Assembly (NCBI GenBank): GCA_002869845.2
Contig: NEWS02000008.1
Coordinates: 151,828-215,827, forward strand
Source of the DNA: Nitrospira sp. CG24B
GTDB lineage: Bacteria; Nitrospirota; Nitrospiria; Nitrospirales; Nitrospiraceae
Direction of reading: 5' to 3'
DNA: 64,000 bases
How positions within the stretch are numbered: position 1 is the first letter of the stretch; each line of letters begins with the position of its first letter. Of the stretch, positions 35,146 to 44,465 are shown one piece after another. The position numbers and the translations under genes are program-made. Under the pieces are notes generated by a model that saw only the letters and a list, made by a program, of their open reading frames with translations, was not told the DNA's origin and did not search any database.

Positions 35146-37875
35146 CTAGCGAGTTAGCCCGAGGGGCTGAAGTGCACCTCCCTCCCGTTCGCGGAAGGAG
35201 ACCGCAATACGGAGTTGTTCCAAATATTGTTCCAGGGTTTTCCCTCCTAGATCGATCTTGCGGGCAGCGAAGAACGCGTGTACGTCTTGCTCCAGCTCCG
35301 GGGTTGCCAGCCCGACGATACCCCCGCACATTCGCCTGAGGCCTTGTTTGGGAAACAGCCGGTCCATCTGATCCCAGTTGGTCTTCACAAACTCCCAGGC
35401 CTGTTCTCGCCCATCCACATTCATCATTAGGGCCCCGACAATGAACGGAGCATCTTGCGTGCGAATTTCGCCGTTGATGGTCCGGGCCAGCGTCCGCTCG
35501 AGTAATTCCTTTGGCCGAAAGGCAGCCAACGAAAAGAGGTACCGTCGCTCCTCTTGTGGGGTGGAAGCAGTGCGATAACGCTCTGAGAATTCTTCGTAGC
35601 GCGCCTCGTCACCGGTGTACGTTAGAATGCCGACGAGCGCCGGCAGGACATTCACGTCAATCGTCGAGGAGTCTTGTCGGTATCGTTGATAGCGGTCTGC
35701 TGCCTCTTGCTGCGTCCCAACATCATTACCAAGCTTGCCAAGTGCGCCGATGAGATCCCCGCGCAGCTGCCTGATAAGATCTGATTCCCCCGGCTTCGGA
35801 TCCCAGCCAAGGTCTTTCACCGCCGGCATCACTCGGTCACGAACCAGCGCTTCCAGGGCAGCCCTCTCTTCTGATCTAATGACCCTGTTCAAGAAGGAGA
35901 AGGAGTCGAGGACGACGGTCCAGACATTCCTATCTCGCTCACCCTTGAAACGCGCGGTGAGTTGGAGATACTCGGAAAGCGGCATCACCCCCGCCACGGT
36001 GGTGGCCCATGCGTCGCTGATGAGGTTGAATCGTTCCATCGCAGCCAGACGATCGAGGCCCTGATCGAGAAGCTGCTCCAAAAGCGGAGCCCGATGGCGG
36101 ACCCGGTAAAATCCATGGCCACCCTCGTTGACAAAGACGGAGGTACACCCAGCTGGGATTTCGACCGCCGTCTCACGCTCCGTGAGCAACAGCCGGCGAT
36201 GTTCCACCCGATCGCCAATAACCAGGCGAATCTGAACCGGGATCTGCCAGAGTTGTTCCGACACCGACTCTTGCGTGAGATAGGTGAAACGCTGCTGCGA
36301 GAGCTGCAATCCTTGACCGCATACTTCCGCCGTCACCAAGGGGAACCCTGGTTGAAAGATCCAGCCATCCATCAGCTCTGGGACCGGTTGGCGGGCGACC
36401 GTGCCGAGAGCGGTCCACAAATCTTTGGTATCAGCATTGCCGTAGGCGTGGGCGCGAAGATACTGCCGGACCCCGTCACGGAATACGACCGGACCGATAT
36501 GCTGCTCCAACATACGGAGGACCGATGCGCCTTTTTCGTAAGTCAGAATATCGAACATCGCATCCGCGTCTTTGGGTGCGTGGACCGGGAATTCGATCGG
36601 CCTGGTGCTCATGAGCCCATCGACCGAGAACGCGGCCGCGCGGGCGACACTGAATGTTTCCCACCGCTTCCATTCCGGTTTCCAGGCGTCGACGGCGAGC
36701 ATCTCCATGAAGGTCGCGAAGGCTTCATTGAGCCACAGTCCATTCCACCAGGACATCGTCACCAAATCGCCGAACCACATATGGGCGTTCTCATGAGCCA
36801 CGACATCGGCAATTCGTTCGAGCTCAGCGTGTGTTCCCGTCCGTTGATCGACAAGCAGTGCTGTCTCACGGAACGTGATCGCCCCGAGATTTTCCATGGC
36901 CCCTGATGCAAAGTCTGGGATCGCGAGAAGATCCAGCTTGTCTCCTGGGTACGCGACGCCGTAGTAGTCTTCGAAAAACTTCAACGACGCAGCGGCAATC
37001 TCCTGACCGAAGGGCGTGAGTGACTGTTTTCCCGGAATCGTCCAGAGTCGAAGCGGTGTCTTGCCTACGTAGACTGGCTTCGTCGCTTCGATCTGCCCCA
37101 CAATGAAGGCCACCAGATAGGTCGACATGATGATGCTGTCGGCAAAACGTACGACCTTCTTGTTGTGTTCAATCAATTCAGAAACCACCGCCGTATTCGA
37201 AACGGCAGTGAGGCGTGGATCGATGACCAATGTCGTCGCGAAGATGGCTTTGAAGTCCGGCTCATCCCAGCAGGGGAAGGCGCGGCGTGCATCGGTGGCT
37301 TCGAATTGCGTGGCTGCGAGGGTCTGCGTGGCCCCTGCTGCATCTTTGTAGGTACTCCGATAGAACCCTCGGAGCTGATCGTTCAGTGTGCCTTCAAACG
37401 AAATGGTGAGCGTCCATTCGCCTGGATCAATGGCGTCCTGAAATGACAGCCTGACCCGTTGTGTCTTCTGCTCTAATTCAATTGATGCTTTAAACGACTG
37501 CCGGTTCGGGCTTTCCACCGCTACTGATTGAAGCACAAGATCGACGGCATTCAAGAGAATGGTCTGCGTCGTCGCTTTAACCGTGATGAGAATGGTGGCT
37601 TGGCCCAGGAAGCGTCCTGTTGTGAGATCCGGCTCAAGCCTCAGACTATACCGAGTCGGAATCACGTGCCGCGGGAGTCGATACGGATCGTTGCTACCTG
37701 AAATATCATCAACACTCATGTCTTCACCTTGTGGTCTGGTTGTTGTTGAAGCGTCTGCAGATTCGGATGGTACGAGTGTATACGCTATTGGTGCGGTCAG
37801 AAGAAAGCAGGCCTGTCGACCAAGTGCCTGTAGGACGTCTCGCCTGCTGAGCGGGTGCTCATGTCTTGGGGGCAT
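35146..37875 (-). CDS. M1-family aminopeptidase with Tat-like signal
   Basis: A 909-residue protein (start MPPRHEHPL at 37875; an ATG at 37908 is also in frame). GAMENLGA, then HENAHMWFGDLVT with the downstream Glu (NEAFATF) are the substrate and zinc sites of M1 peptidases such as PepN. The N-terminus shows SRRDVLQ followed by a hydrophobic stretch, a Tat-type signal, so the enzyme is probably exported, unlike cytoplasmic PepN. Its start overlaps the end of rpiA, so it is the last gene of the sugar-phosphate cluster. Confidence 0.9.
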   Translation of the reverse strand: MPPRHEHPLSRRDVLQALGRQACFLLTAPIAYTLVPSESADASTTTRPQGEDMSVDDISGSNDPYRLPRHVIPTRYSLRLEPDLTTGRFLGQATILITVKATTQTILLNAVDLVLQSVAVESPNRQSFKASIELEQKTQRVRLSFQDAIDPGEWTLTISFEGTLNDQLRGFYRSTYKDAAGATQTLAATQFEATDARRAFPCWDEPDFKAIFATTLVIDPRLTAVSNTAVVSELIEHNKKVVRFADSIIMSTYLVAFIVGQIEATKPVYVGKTPLRLWTIPGKQSLTPFGQEIAAASLKFFEDYYGVAYPGDKLDLLAIPDFASGAMENLGAITFRETALLVDQRTGTHAELERIADVVAHENAHMWFGDLVTMSWWNGLWLNEAFATFMEMLAVDAWKPEWKRWETFSVARAAAFSVDGLMSTRPIEFPVHAPKDADAMFDILTYEKGASVLRMLEQHIGPVVFRDGVRQYLRAHAYGNADTKDLWTALGTVARQPVPELMDGWIFQPGFPLVTAEVCGQGLQLSQQRFTYLTQESVSEQLWQIPVQIRLVIGDRVEHRRLLLTERETAVEIPAGCTSVFVNEGGHGFYRVRHRAPLLEQLLDQGLDRLAAMERFNLISDAWATTVAGVMPLSEYLQLTARFKGERDRNVWTVVLDSFSFLNRVIRSEERAALEALVRDRVMPAVKDLGWDPKPGESDLIRQLRGDLIGALGKLGNDVGTQQEAADRYQRYRQDSSTIDVNVLPALVGILTYTGDEARYEEFSERYRTASTPQEERRYLFSLAAFRPKELLERTLARTINGEIRTQDAPFIVGALMMNVDGREQAWEFVKTNWDQMDRLFPKQGLRRMCGGIVGLATPELEQDVHAFFAARKIDLGGKTLEQYLEQLRIAVSFREREGGALQPLGLTR

Positions 37876-38557
37876 GGAGGGTGTGAACGCCTTGAGGTGT
37901 GCCGACAATCAAGACGTTGGTTCGACCGACAAAGAGCCCCGTCTCCACCACGCCGGGGATGAGGTTCAGTGCTGTTTCCAGGTCACCCGGCTGACTGATG
38001 CGATCGATATGCACGTCAACGATGAGGTTCCCAGCCTCGGTTCTAAACGGAGCCCCGTTGCGTTCTCTGAGTATCACGCGGCTTTTGGTAAGCGCTTCAA
38101 TTTCCCGGGCGGTACTGCCCCACCCAAAGGGGATCACTTCGATAGGAAGCGGGAAGGCCCCTCCGAGCACCGGCACCTGTTTCGTGTGGTCAACCATCAC
38201 GATGAACTGCTTTGCAGACGCAGCCACAATCTTTTCTTTCAACAACGCGCCCCCACCGCCTTTGATCAAGTTGAAATTTGGATCGACCTGATCAGCTCCA
38301 TCAATAGCGACATCAATGTCCCATCGATTCTCGGCGTCGATCAGGTGGATGCCGGCCTGCTGGGCAAGCACGGCAGTCTCTTGCGACGTCGGCACGCCTC
38401 GCAGCTTCATGCCGGCCTTGACCTGTTCGCCAAGCACCACCAGAAGATGTTTAGCCGTTGATCCTGTCCCCAGGCCAACGACCATGCCGCTGCGGACGAA
38501 TTCACTAGCTTTTAGGGCAGCCGCTTTCTTGAGGTGATCGAGATCAACCGACGTCAT
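37859..38557 (-). CDS. rpiA: Ribose-5-phosphate isomerase A
   Basis: A 232-residue protein with VVGLGTGSTAKHLL, the pair AIDGADQVDPNFNLIKGGGG and KEKIVAASAK, signatures of RpiA. It interconverts ribose 5-phosphate and ribulose 5-phosphate. ATGA overlap with glk upstream shows that it belongs to the pgi-pgl-glk cluster. Confidence 0.95.
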   Translation of the reverse strand: MTSVDLDHLKKAAALKASEFVRSGMVVGLGTGSTAKHLLVVLGEQVKAGMKLRGVPTSQETAVLAQQAGIHLIDAENRWDIDVAIDGADQVDPNFNLIKGGGGALLKEKIVAASAKQFIVMVDHTKQVPVLGGAFPLPIEVIPFGWGSTAREIEALTKSRVILRERNGAPFRTEAGNLIVDVHIDRISQPGDLETALNLIPGVVETGLFVGRTNVLIVGTPQGVHTLHAPKT

Positions 38558-39624
38558 GGCGTAGGTGCGAGCGAGAGGGCTGCCGCCACCGATGCGGCAC
38601 CGAGCAGAGCTGTCTGCTGATTCATGATGACTTTCACGGGCATGTGAGTCATCAAGCGTTTATACCGACCTTTATTTGTAAAGGCTTTCATGAACGTCCC
38701 ATCTTGGAGCTTCGCAATGAGTTTTGGCGCAATACCACCTCCGACATAGACGCCATCGAGCGACAGCGCCTTTAAGGCGAGATTCCCGGCTTCCGCGCCA
38801 TAGATCGACGCAAAGAGGTCCAACGCTTGTTTGGCGATCTCGGCTTGTCCTTGCAATCCAGCTTGCGCAATTTCAGCGGCTGGATTGCCGACTTTTATTT
38901 TTTCCGCCAACCACGTCGGTTCATTCTTCTTGGTGTCACGCAAAAACTCATAGACTGCGTGGAGGCCCGGACCGGACAGAATCCGTTCATAGCTCACATG
39001 GAGGTATTGGCCCCGGAGATAACGAAGCAATTCGATCTCCAGATCGTTGCTTGGTGCAAAGTCCGTATGCCCTCCTTCCGATGGCATCGGGCGATACGAT
39101 TTGCCGTCCCAGAAGAGGATCCCTTCACCAAGCCCCGTCCCGGCTGCGATCAGCGCAAGCGCTTGTCGTTTTTTTGGAGGATTGCCTGTGTTCAGCACTT
39201 CCAGCTCATCCGCTCGCAGCCACACAAGTCCGTACGCGGTGGCTTCTAAGTCATTGAGCAACTGCGCACGAGGAATACTGAACTGTTTCGCGATGGTTGA
39301 GCCATCTACCACCCAAGGAAGGTTCGTCGTTTGACAACGATTGTCGATCACCGGTCCTGCGATTCCAAAACAGGCGGCCGTGAGCTTCACTGGTTCGGAC
39401 GCCGGCTTATTGGCCCTCTGAATCTTCTCACCTCCCTCGGACGCCACTGAATCCAATGGCATCGGCGCTTCTGGCGGCGTGAGAAATTCTACAAGAATGT
39501 CTTCGAGGGAAGTGTAATCGCCGCTGTGAAAGCTTTCCACGCGTAGTGGTTCCACTCGCTCGGTGGTCCAGTCATAGAGCGCCAGGTTGGTTTTCGTTCC
39601 TCCGATGTCTCCCGCGAGAATCAT
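38554..39624 (-). CDS. glk: Glucokinase
   Basis: A 356-residue protein with LAGDIGGTKTNLALYDW at the N-terminus (phosphate-binding) and AAGTGLGEG further on, typical of Glk (ATP-glucokinase). The ATG at 39624 is chosen because GAGGAG lies just upstream; a TTG four codons earlier is also in frame. Length is somewhat more than the ~320 residues of the E. coli enzyme. It phosphorylates glucose to glucose 6-phosphate and feeds pgi and the pentose phosphate route. Confidence 0.9.
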   Translation of the reverse strand: MILAGDIGGTKTNLALYDWTTERVEPLRVESFHSGDYTSLEDILVEFLTPPEAPMPLDSVASEGGEKIQRANKPASEPVKLTAACFGIAGPVIDNRCQTTNLPWVVDGSTIAKQFSIPRAQLLNDLEATAYGLVWLRADELEVLNTGNPPKKRQALALIAAGTGLGEGILFWDGKSYRPMPSEGGHTDFAPSNDLEIELLRYLRGQYLHVSYERILSGPGLHAVYEFLRDTKKNEPTWLAEKIKVGNPAAEIAQAGLQGQAEIAKQALDLFASIYGAEAGNLALKALSLDGVYVGGGIAPKLIAKLQDGTFMKAFTNKGRYKRLMTHMPVKVIMNQQTALLGAASVAAALSLAPTP

Positions 39625-39632
39625 GTCTCTCC

Positions 39633-40397
39633 TCAATGCGACGGCGTCTTCTTTAGCTGCTGTGCGGCTGAATGATCAAGCATCCACACGAGTCGGCCTG
39701 ACGCAGGCGATATCCTCGCCGCTGGCAAAGACCGATCTGCTTCAGATTCCTGATCGAGAACCCTTCGGACCATTTGAGCTTTACCGGATCCCGTCACGAG
39801 GAACAGTACCACAGCCGCGTGATTCAAGACACCTAGGGTCAATGTGAGGCGAGACCTGATGCCTATGGGAGCGTGACCAACTGTGACGATCTTCTTGTCT
39901 TCCTGCAAGGCTGCTGTTCCGGGAAAGAGCGATGCGGTATGCCCATCTTCCCCGATCCCTAGAAGCACGAGGTCCAGAACCGGAACCCGTGGAGCCGGGC
40001 TGTTCGTCAGTCGTCGAATCGTTGCTTCGTACTCCCGAGCCGCAGCCGTTGTGTCGTCGCTCTCGCCTTTCATGCGGTGCACCTGTTCCGGTCGAATGTT
40101 CAGCGGTTGAAAGAGCTCCGTCTGCGCCATTCGAAAATTGCTTTCTGGATGGTCCGGTGGCGTACAGCGTTCGTCACCAAACAGGAATGCCATACGCGAC
40201 CAATCGAATCGTGCGTTCCATTCGGGAGTAGCCAGGACTTGATAGAGCGTCTTCGGGGTGGACCCTCCAGAGAGGGCGATGAGGCACCGGCCGTGGGCTT
40301 GAATCGCTTGTTGGCTCACTGAAAGGATCAAGGAAGCAGCCGCCTGTCCCCACTCCTGGGTCCCCGGCGCAATGCGGATGTCTGGCGTGGCGGCCAT
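39633..40397 (-). CDS. pgl: 6-Phosphogluconolactonase
   Basis: A 254-residue DevB-type protein with IALSGGSTPKTLY and FLFGDERCTPPDHPESN. It hydrolyses 6-phosphogluconolactone in the oxidative pentose phosphate pathway. It starts one base after pgi ends and nine bases before glk starts; the cluster is clearly an operon. zwf and gnd are not in the window. Confidence 0.9.
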   Translation of the reverse strand: MAATPDIRIAPGTQEWGQAAASLILSVSQQAIQAHGRCLIALSGGSTPKTLYQVLATPEWNARFDWSRMAFLFGDERCTPPDHPESNFRMAQTELFQPLNIRPEQVHRMKGESDDTTAAAREYEATIRRLTNSPAPRVPVLDLVLLGIGEDGHTASLFPGTAALQEDKKIVTVGHAPIGIRSRLTLTLGVLNHAAVVLFLVTGSGKAQMVRRVLDQESEADRSLPAARISPASGRLVWMLDHSAAQQLKKTPSH

Positions 40398-40398
40398 A

Positions 40399-42090
40399 TC
40401 AGCGGGAAGCGCGCTTGGGACGTTTCTTCAATGTTCCACGCCGCCGGCCTGATGAAGCCGGTACCAGTGCCGCCGTGATCGCGTTCACCGTGGCCACCTG
40501 GTCACGCCCTAATTGAACCCGAATCGCATGACGATCGTGCGCGCGCAGTGATGCCAGATCACCGACCGCCTGAGCCTGGGCCAACGTGCCAAACGAGAAT
40601 GGTTTACCAGGAATGGTCGTGTCCGGCGACATCCGGTCCACGAGTTCAAGAAAGACCCCGGTCTTGGGACCGCCTTTGTGGAGCTGTCCGGTTGAATGCA
40701 GATACCGAGGCCCGTATCCAAATGTGGTCGCAACGCGATGTCTCGTCATCAGAGCTTGGCGAAGACGACGCACCGCCGTTTCAAACGGACGTGACGGCGT
40801 GGTGTACGCCAGGACGGAAAGATAGGTTCCGGGATGAAGCTGGTTCGCGAGATCTTGCGCGACGTCTTTAGGAGGGCTATTCACCTGCTCTGGCAATCGT
40901 CCGGTCGATTGGAACGTGTCCAGAACCCGATTGGTGTTGTCTTTGCTCTCTTGTACATTGGGTTGGTCGAAGGGATGGATCCCGAGCACATGCCCGGCGA
41001 TCGCCGTCGCACACTCCCACCGAAAAAACTCGGCCCCGAGATCATAGCGATCGCGCAAGTCAAACTGCAGGACTGGGTGTTTGGCCTTAGCAAGCGCTTG
41101 CACAGCCCGATCGAGCGCCCCGTTCTTTTCTCCTTTGAGTTTGAGATAGACAAAGAAACGGTCGGTTCCATAGGCACTCGGCTTTAACACCGGTTCCTGT
41201 GCGATAGGGATGAGGCCTGTGCCCTCTTTGCCCGTACTTTCCGCAAGAAGCTGCTCGACCCAGAGCCCGAACGTCGCGAGCGACGGTGACGCAATGACCG
41301 TCACCTTATCGCGTCCAGTCTTGGCAAGGCTCCCCATCACTGCACCGAGATAGGCACCAGGATTCGCCTTGGCGTCTTCCTGCTGGCGGCATCGTTCCGC
41401 CATGCCGGCGGCACGGTCCAAAAGCCGGGTGATATCGAGTCCAAGGAGCGCGGCGGGAACAAGACCGAACAGAGAAAGCACGCTATACCGCCCGCCGATG
41501 TCGGCTGGGTTGGTGAAGATCTGTCCAAATCCATAGTCCCGCGCCATCTTTTCTAAGCCGGTCCCCGGGTCGGTAATCGCGACAAACTGCCTTCCTCCAT
41601 GACTCCCTTTGGCCTTCGTCACGAGTTTCCAAAAGTGGGCGAAGAGTGACATGACTTCGATCGTGCCCCCGGACTTGCTGGCCACGAGAAAGAGGGTCCG
41701 CGATGGAGAAATGGCTTTCGTGACCTGCCGAACCCAGCCAGGAACAGTTGAATCCAATACCCACAGGCGCGGAGACCCTTTCTGAGCGCCAAACACTGTG
41801 CGGAACACCTCAGGTCCAAGACTGCTGCCCCCCATACCCAGGAGCACCACATCCCTGACCTTCATCTCCTTGGCCGTGGACGCACAATTTCGTAGTTGTC
41901 CGAGTTGTTGAGGCATCTGATCCTGCAACGTCAACCACCCCAACCGGTCGACGATCTCCCTGGGATCCTGCTTCCAGACTCGATGGTCCTTCGCCCAGAG
42001 GCGCTCAATGACCTGCGCCTGAGTCAGCGCATCAAGAGCCGGATTGACTGTGGATTGGAATAATGCTGGAAGCTTGTCACTCATTCGCAT
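40399..42090 (-). CDS. pgi: Glucose-6-phosphate isomerase
   Basis: A 563-residue protein with LLGMGGSSLGPEVFR, VASKSGGTIEVMS and the downstream phosphosugar-isomerase features. It interconverts glucose 6-phosphate and fructose 6-phosphate. GGAGG lies eight bases before the ATG at 42090. It heads the pgi-pgl-glk-rpiA-aminopeptidase run. Confidence 0.95.
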   Translation of the reverse strand: MRMSDKLPALFQSTVNPALDALTQAQVIERLWAKDHRVWKQDPREIVDRLGWLTLQDQMPQQLGQLRNCASTAKEMKVRDVVLLGMGGSSLGPEVFRTVFGAQKGSPRLWVLDSTVPGWVRQVTKAISPSRTLFLVASKSGGTIEVMSLFAHFWKLVTKAKGSHGGRQFVAITDPGTGLEKMARDYGFGQIFTNPADIGGRYSVLSLFGLVPAALLGLDITRLLDRAAGMAERCRQQEDAKANPGAYLGAVMGSLAKTGRDKVTVIASPSLATFGLWVEQLLAESTGKEGTGLIPIAQEPVLKPSAYGTDRFFVYLKLKGEKNGALDRAVQALAKAKHPVLQFDLRDRYDLGAEFFRWECATAIAGHVLGIHPFDQPNVQESKDNTNRVLDTFQSTGRLPEQVNSPPKDVAQDLANQLHPGTYLSVLAYTTPSRPFETAVRRLRQALMTRHRVATTFGYGPRYLHSTGQLHKGGPKTGVFLELVDRMSPDTTIPGKPFSFGTLAQAQAVGDLASLRAHDRHAIRVQLGRDQVATVNAITAALVPASSGRRRGTLKKRPKRASR

Positions 42091-42597
42091 AGATATCGAC
42101 CTCCCGCCTCAATAAGATTGTGGTAGTGGAGATAGTGAGTGATCCTCCGCATCTTATGGAGTCGGTCTAAAAAAGGCAACGCTTCTTCGTGTCTGTGCGT
42201 ACAGGCCCATGTGCTATTGGTGAAGGGTACGGCCAACCCATTGTCAGCAGTTTTGATAAAACCATCGGCTTCATCACCAGTCACCACTCACTCGCACATC
42301 CCGCTAAAGCCACATTGTACTCAAGCCCCGACAGAAAAGTAGCCGTTCTTTTTTCAGCAGGACCTTCATCTTCCGTCTGCCGGATGCTTCGAAGGACTAG
42401 CGAGTGAGGAGGATCAGCTCCTTGGAGACATATTTGCCCTTGGAATACTCGACTTTTATACCGGCCTAGCCCTTTTCCTCAAACTGGGAAAAGTGACAAG
42501 ACAGCCACTGGGTTAGGCTCGAAGATGGACTTTGCTATGGTAGAGGGAAGAAGATTCAGAGGCGAGAACGATACCGATAAACTCGGCCTTCATTACC
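42091..42597. other. Poorly explained region upstream of pgi
   Basis: About 500 bases without a convincing gene. A 68-residue minus-strand frame (42081-42287, GTG start) overlaps the pgi start but has no recognised family. The motif AGAAAAGTAGCC at 42331-42345 followed by TTTTTT recurs at 43271-43282 and inverted at 43104, so this is probably old mobile debris. Confidence 0.4.
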
Positions 42598-42777
42598 TCA
42601 GGAGTTGCCTAACATCCTCAGAATACGTTTTGCGAGATGTTCCTTGATCTCGGTGTGGCGAGGGACGGGCTGGGAAATCTTCGTGGCAGAGTTGTGATAC
42701 CAATCGTGCTTTCCACCGTGACGAACGAGCACACACCCAATGGCTTCAAGTTGTCGGATGAGATCTTTGCGCTTCAC
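42598..42777 (-). CDS. hicA: HicA-family toxin
   Basis: A 59-residue protein, short but complete: KRKDLIRQLEAIGC..., then LVRHGGKHDWYHN with the catalytic His of HicA, and PRHTEIKEHLAKRIL. The start is GTG at 42777, overlapping the hicB stop (GTGA). HicA is a ribonuclease-type toxin that cleaves mRNA. Missed by simple length filters. Its pairing with hicB makes the call firm. Confidence 0.9.
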   Translation of the reverse strand: MKRKDLIRQLEAIGCVLVRHGGKHDWYHNSATKISQPVPRHTEIKEHLAKRILRMLGNS

Positions 42778-42965
42778 CGGACCGTCAGCTCAGCGAGCTT
42801 CCGAACTCCAGGGATTTCGCCGCTGGTGAGGTCACAGTATAGATCTCGAAGATGTACCTGCAGATCCTCAAACGATTCCCCTTGCGTCCAGTAATCGGGA
42901 TAGTCCTGCAGGTAACCGAGCCAGTGGTCTTGATCTTGCCAATAGATATATTTGGCCGACTCCAT
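42774..42965 (-). CDS. hicB: HicB-family antitoxin
   Basis: A 63-residue protein reading YIYWQDQDHWLGYLQDYPDYWTQGE, the HicB-type partial RNase-H-fold; it neutralises HicA. The ATG at 42965 is preferred over one nine bases upstream because a TATAAT box lies at 42973-42978, so the earlier codon would be in the promoter; the mRNA may be leaderless. It precedes hicA, with a GTGA overlap. Confidence 0.85.
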   Translation of the reverse strand: MESAKYIYWQDQDHWLGYLQDYPDYWTQGESFEDLQVHLRDLYCDLTSGEIPGVRKLAELTVR

Positions 42966-42972
42966 GGTGCTC

Positions 42973-43000
42973 ATTATAGCGGCAGGCAGTTGGATTGCAA
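42973..43000 (-). promoter_or_regulatory. Candidate hicBA promoter
   Basis: TATAAT (42973-42978) is a perfect -10 box; TTGCAA (42995-43000) lies 16 bases upstream as a partial -35. The start of transcription would fall at about the hicB ATG. Confidence 0.45.
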
Positions 43001-43103
43001 AGAGGCAAGCAGAACTTGCCCTATTTGACGGACACCTACACTAAAAGCATCATGGCCGGGACGGCTTCGGAAATGCCTGGTGCGTTGAGGGAAAGAGGGA
43101 CAA

Positions 43104-43282
43104 GGCTACTTTTCCCTGCCCCCAGCCGCTCGTCGATCATGACCTCACCGCCCTGCGCACCTGCGTGAATCGACAACAACCTTTCGGGACTTCGGACTGG
43201 CAAGCGAGGATAGCCACGACACTCGGCCTCACCTCCACGTTGCCCCACGCGGTCGGCCCCGCTCATCCATAGAAAAGTAGCC
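43104..43282. repeat. Inverted AAAAGTAGCC repeats
   Basis: GGCTACTTTT at 43104-43113 and AAAAGTAGCC at 43273-43282 are a perfect inverted pair flanking the transposase fragment; the same word occurs at 42331-42342. Their position around a RAYT tail suggests REP-like elements, although a REP hairpin is not clear. Confidence 0.4.
43141..43272 (+). pseudogene. Fragment of a REP-associated (Y1/RAYT) transposase
   Basis: The frame reads LTALRTCVNRQQPFGTSDWQ, then ARIATTLGLTSTL, the common C-terminus of REP-associated tyrosine transposases. After STL the usual Arg-Pro-Arg-Gly-Arg-Pro ending is spoiled by a deletion (PHAVGP). Nothing upstream encodes the catalytic region, so only the tail remains. 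Confidence 0.65.
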
Positions 43283-44349
43283 TGGGTGCATTCAAGATCC
43301 TAACGCAACAGGTGGTGAAATGCATGCGCGGGGCTGTGCCAGTTCAGAATTTTCCGTGGCCGATCGTTGAGCAGTGCCTGCACTCGCTTGATCTCGCCCC
43401 GTGACACCTTGTTAAAGTGGGTCCCGGCGGGAAAGAACTGTCGTAGGAGCCCGTTGGTGTTTTCGTTAGTGCCCCGTTCCCAGGGCGAGTGGGGATGCGC
43501 AAAGTAGACCGGCATCTGTGTCTGGGTGGTAAAGCGTCGATGGTCGCGCATCTCCTGTCCCTGGTCATACGTGAGAGACCGGCGGAGCTGCGGCGGCAGT
43601 GTCCGGATAGCCCGGACAAAGGCCTGTCGTACGGCGGTCGCATGCTTGGCCTTCAGCGGGACCAGTAGGGTAAACCGTGTCGTGCGTTCGACGAGCGTCC
43701 CGAGCGCCGAGGCATTGGCATGGCCGACGAGCAAGTCGCCTTCCCAATGGCCCGGCACGACACGCGCCGCTACTTCGGCTGGTCGGTCATCAATGCTGAC
43801 CATCTCCTGGACGGCGCGCGAGGAGAGCCGGACCTTGTGGGGCCGCCGAAAGCGGTGTCGCCGCCGGAGGGCCCGAGTGAGGGTGCGCTTGAAGGCGTTA
43901 GGGGGTAACCCATAGAGATAGCCATAGATGGCTTCATGCGAGATCTGCATCGTGGGGTCTCTAGGGTACTGCCCGCGCAGTCCATGGGCAATCTGTTCCG
44001 GCGACCAGCGTTGCGCCAGCCGAACCAAGACCGCCCGGCGGAGTCGGAGGTCAGCCGCGAGCTTCCGGGGTTTCCGTGGCTGATGGGCCCATCGAGTCGC
44101 CCGTTGATGGGCGGGCACCGCGCGATAGGTCACCGGGCTGGTGCGGTGCCGAGCGAGTTCACGTGACAGCGTGCTGGGCGCGCGCTGCAGGGCGTGAGCC
44201 GTCGCTCGTACACTATACCCGCCGCGAACATGCGACTGAGTTCTTCACGTTCCATAAGGGTCAATCGGTGATAGTGTCCCATGTACAACTCCTTCGTTCC
44301 TGGAATCTCCAGGATACAGGTGTTGCACTAGGACCTTGAACCCACCCAG
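43282..44349 (-). mobile_element. IS30-family insertion sequence
   Basis: The ends carry imperfect inverted repeats of about 28 bases: CTGGGTG-N2-TTCAAG-N-TCCTA-N2-GCAACA on the plus strand from 43282 and its counterpart on the minus strand ending at 44349. About 1.07 kb, as for IS30 elements. The transposase stop codon lies in the left repeat. A target duplication could not be recognised with confidence (IS30 makes only 2-3 bases). Confidence 0.8.
43300..44282 (-). pseudogene. IS30-family transposase, frameshifted
   Basis: From the ATG at 44282 (AAGGAG upstream) the protein begins MGHYHRLTLMEREELSRMFA, the HTH_38 domain of IS30 transposases, but the frame breaks at about 44215-44220 (GCGGGTATAGTG; one base fewer than needed for AAGYSVRATA). 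After the shift the frame continues from VTYRAVPAHQRATRW to the end with the DDE parts (GHWEGDLLVG, LTYDQGQEM, HSPWERGTNENTNGLLR). Without the first segment the 277-residue product from an internal start lacks the HTH part. The break point is not a slippery sequence, so inactivation is likelier than programmed frameshifting. Confidence 0.8.
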
Positions 44350-44465
44350 ACCCTATTTCGCATACAGGTCTATTTCTATCATGCAAAAGCGCAAAGTCTC
44401 TTGACTGTTTGAACAATACCCATAAGCTAACCGTATAAAATGCTGGCTTATTAGCGGAGGCACCA

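Noticed and set aside
44200..44230. Programmed frameshift in the IS30 transposase
   Set aside because: No slippery heptamer at the break; a simple base loss explains it better.
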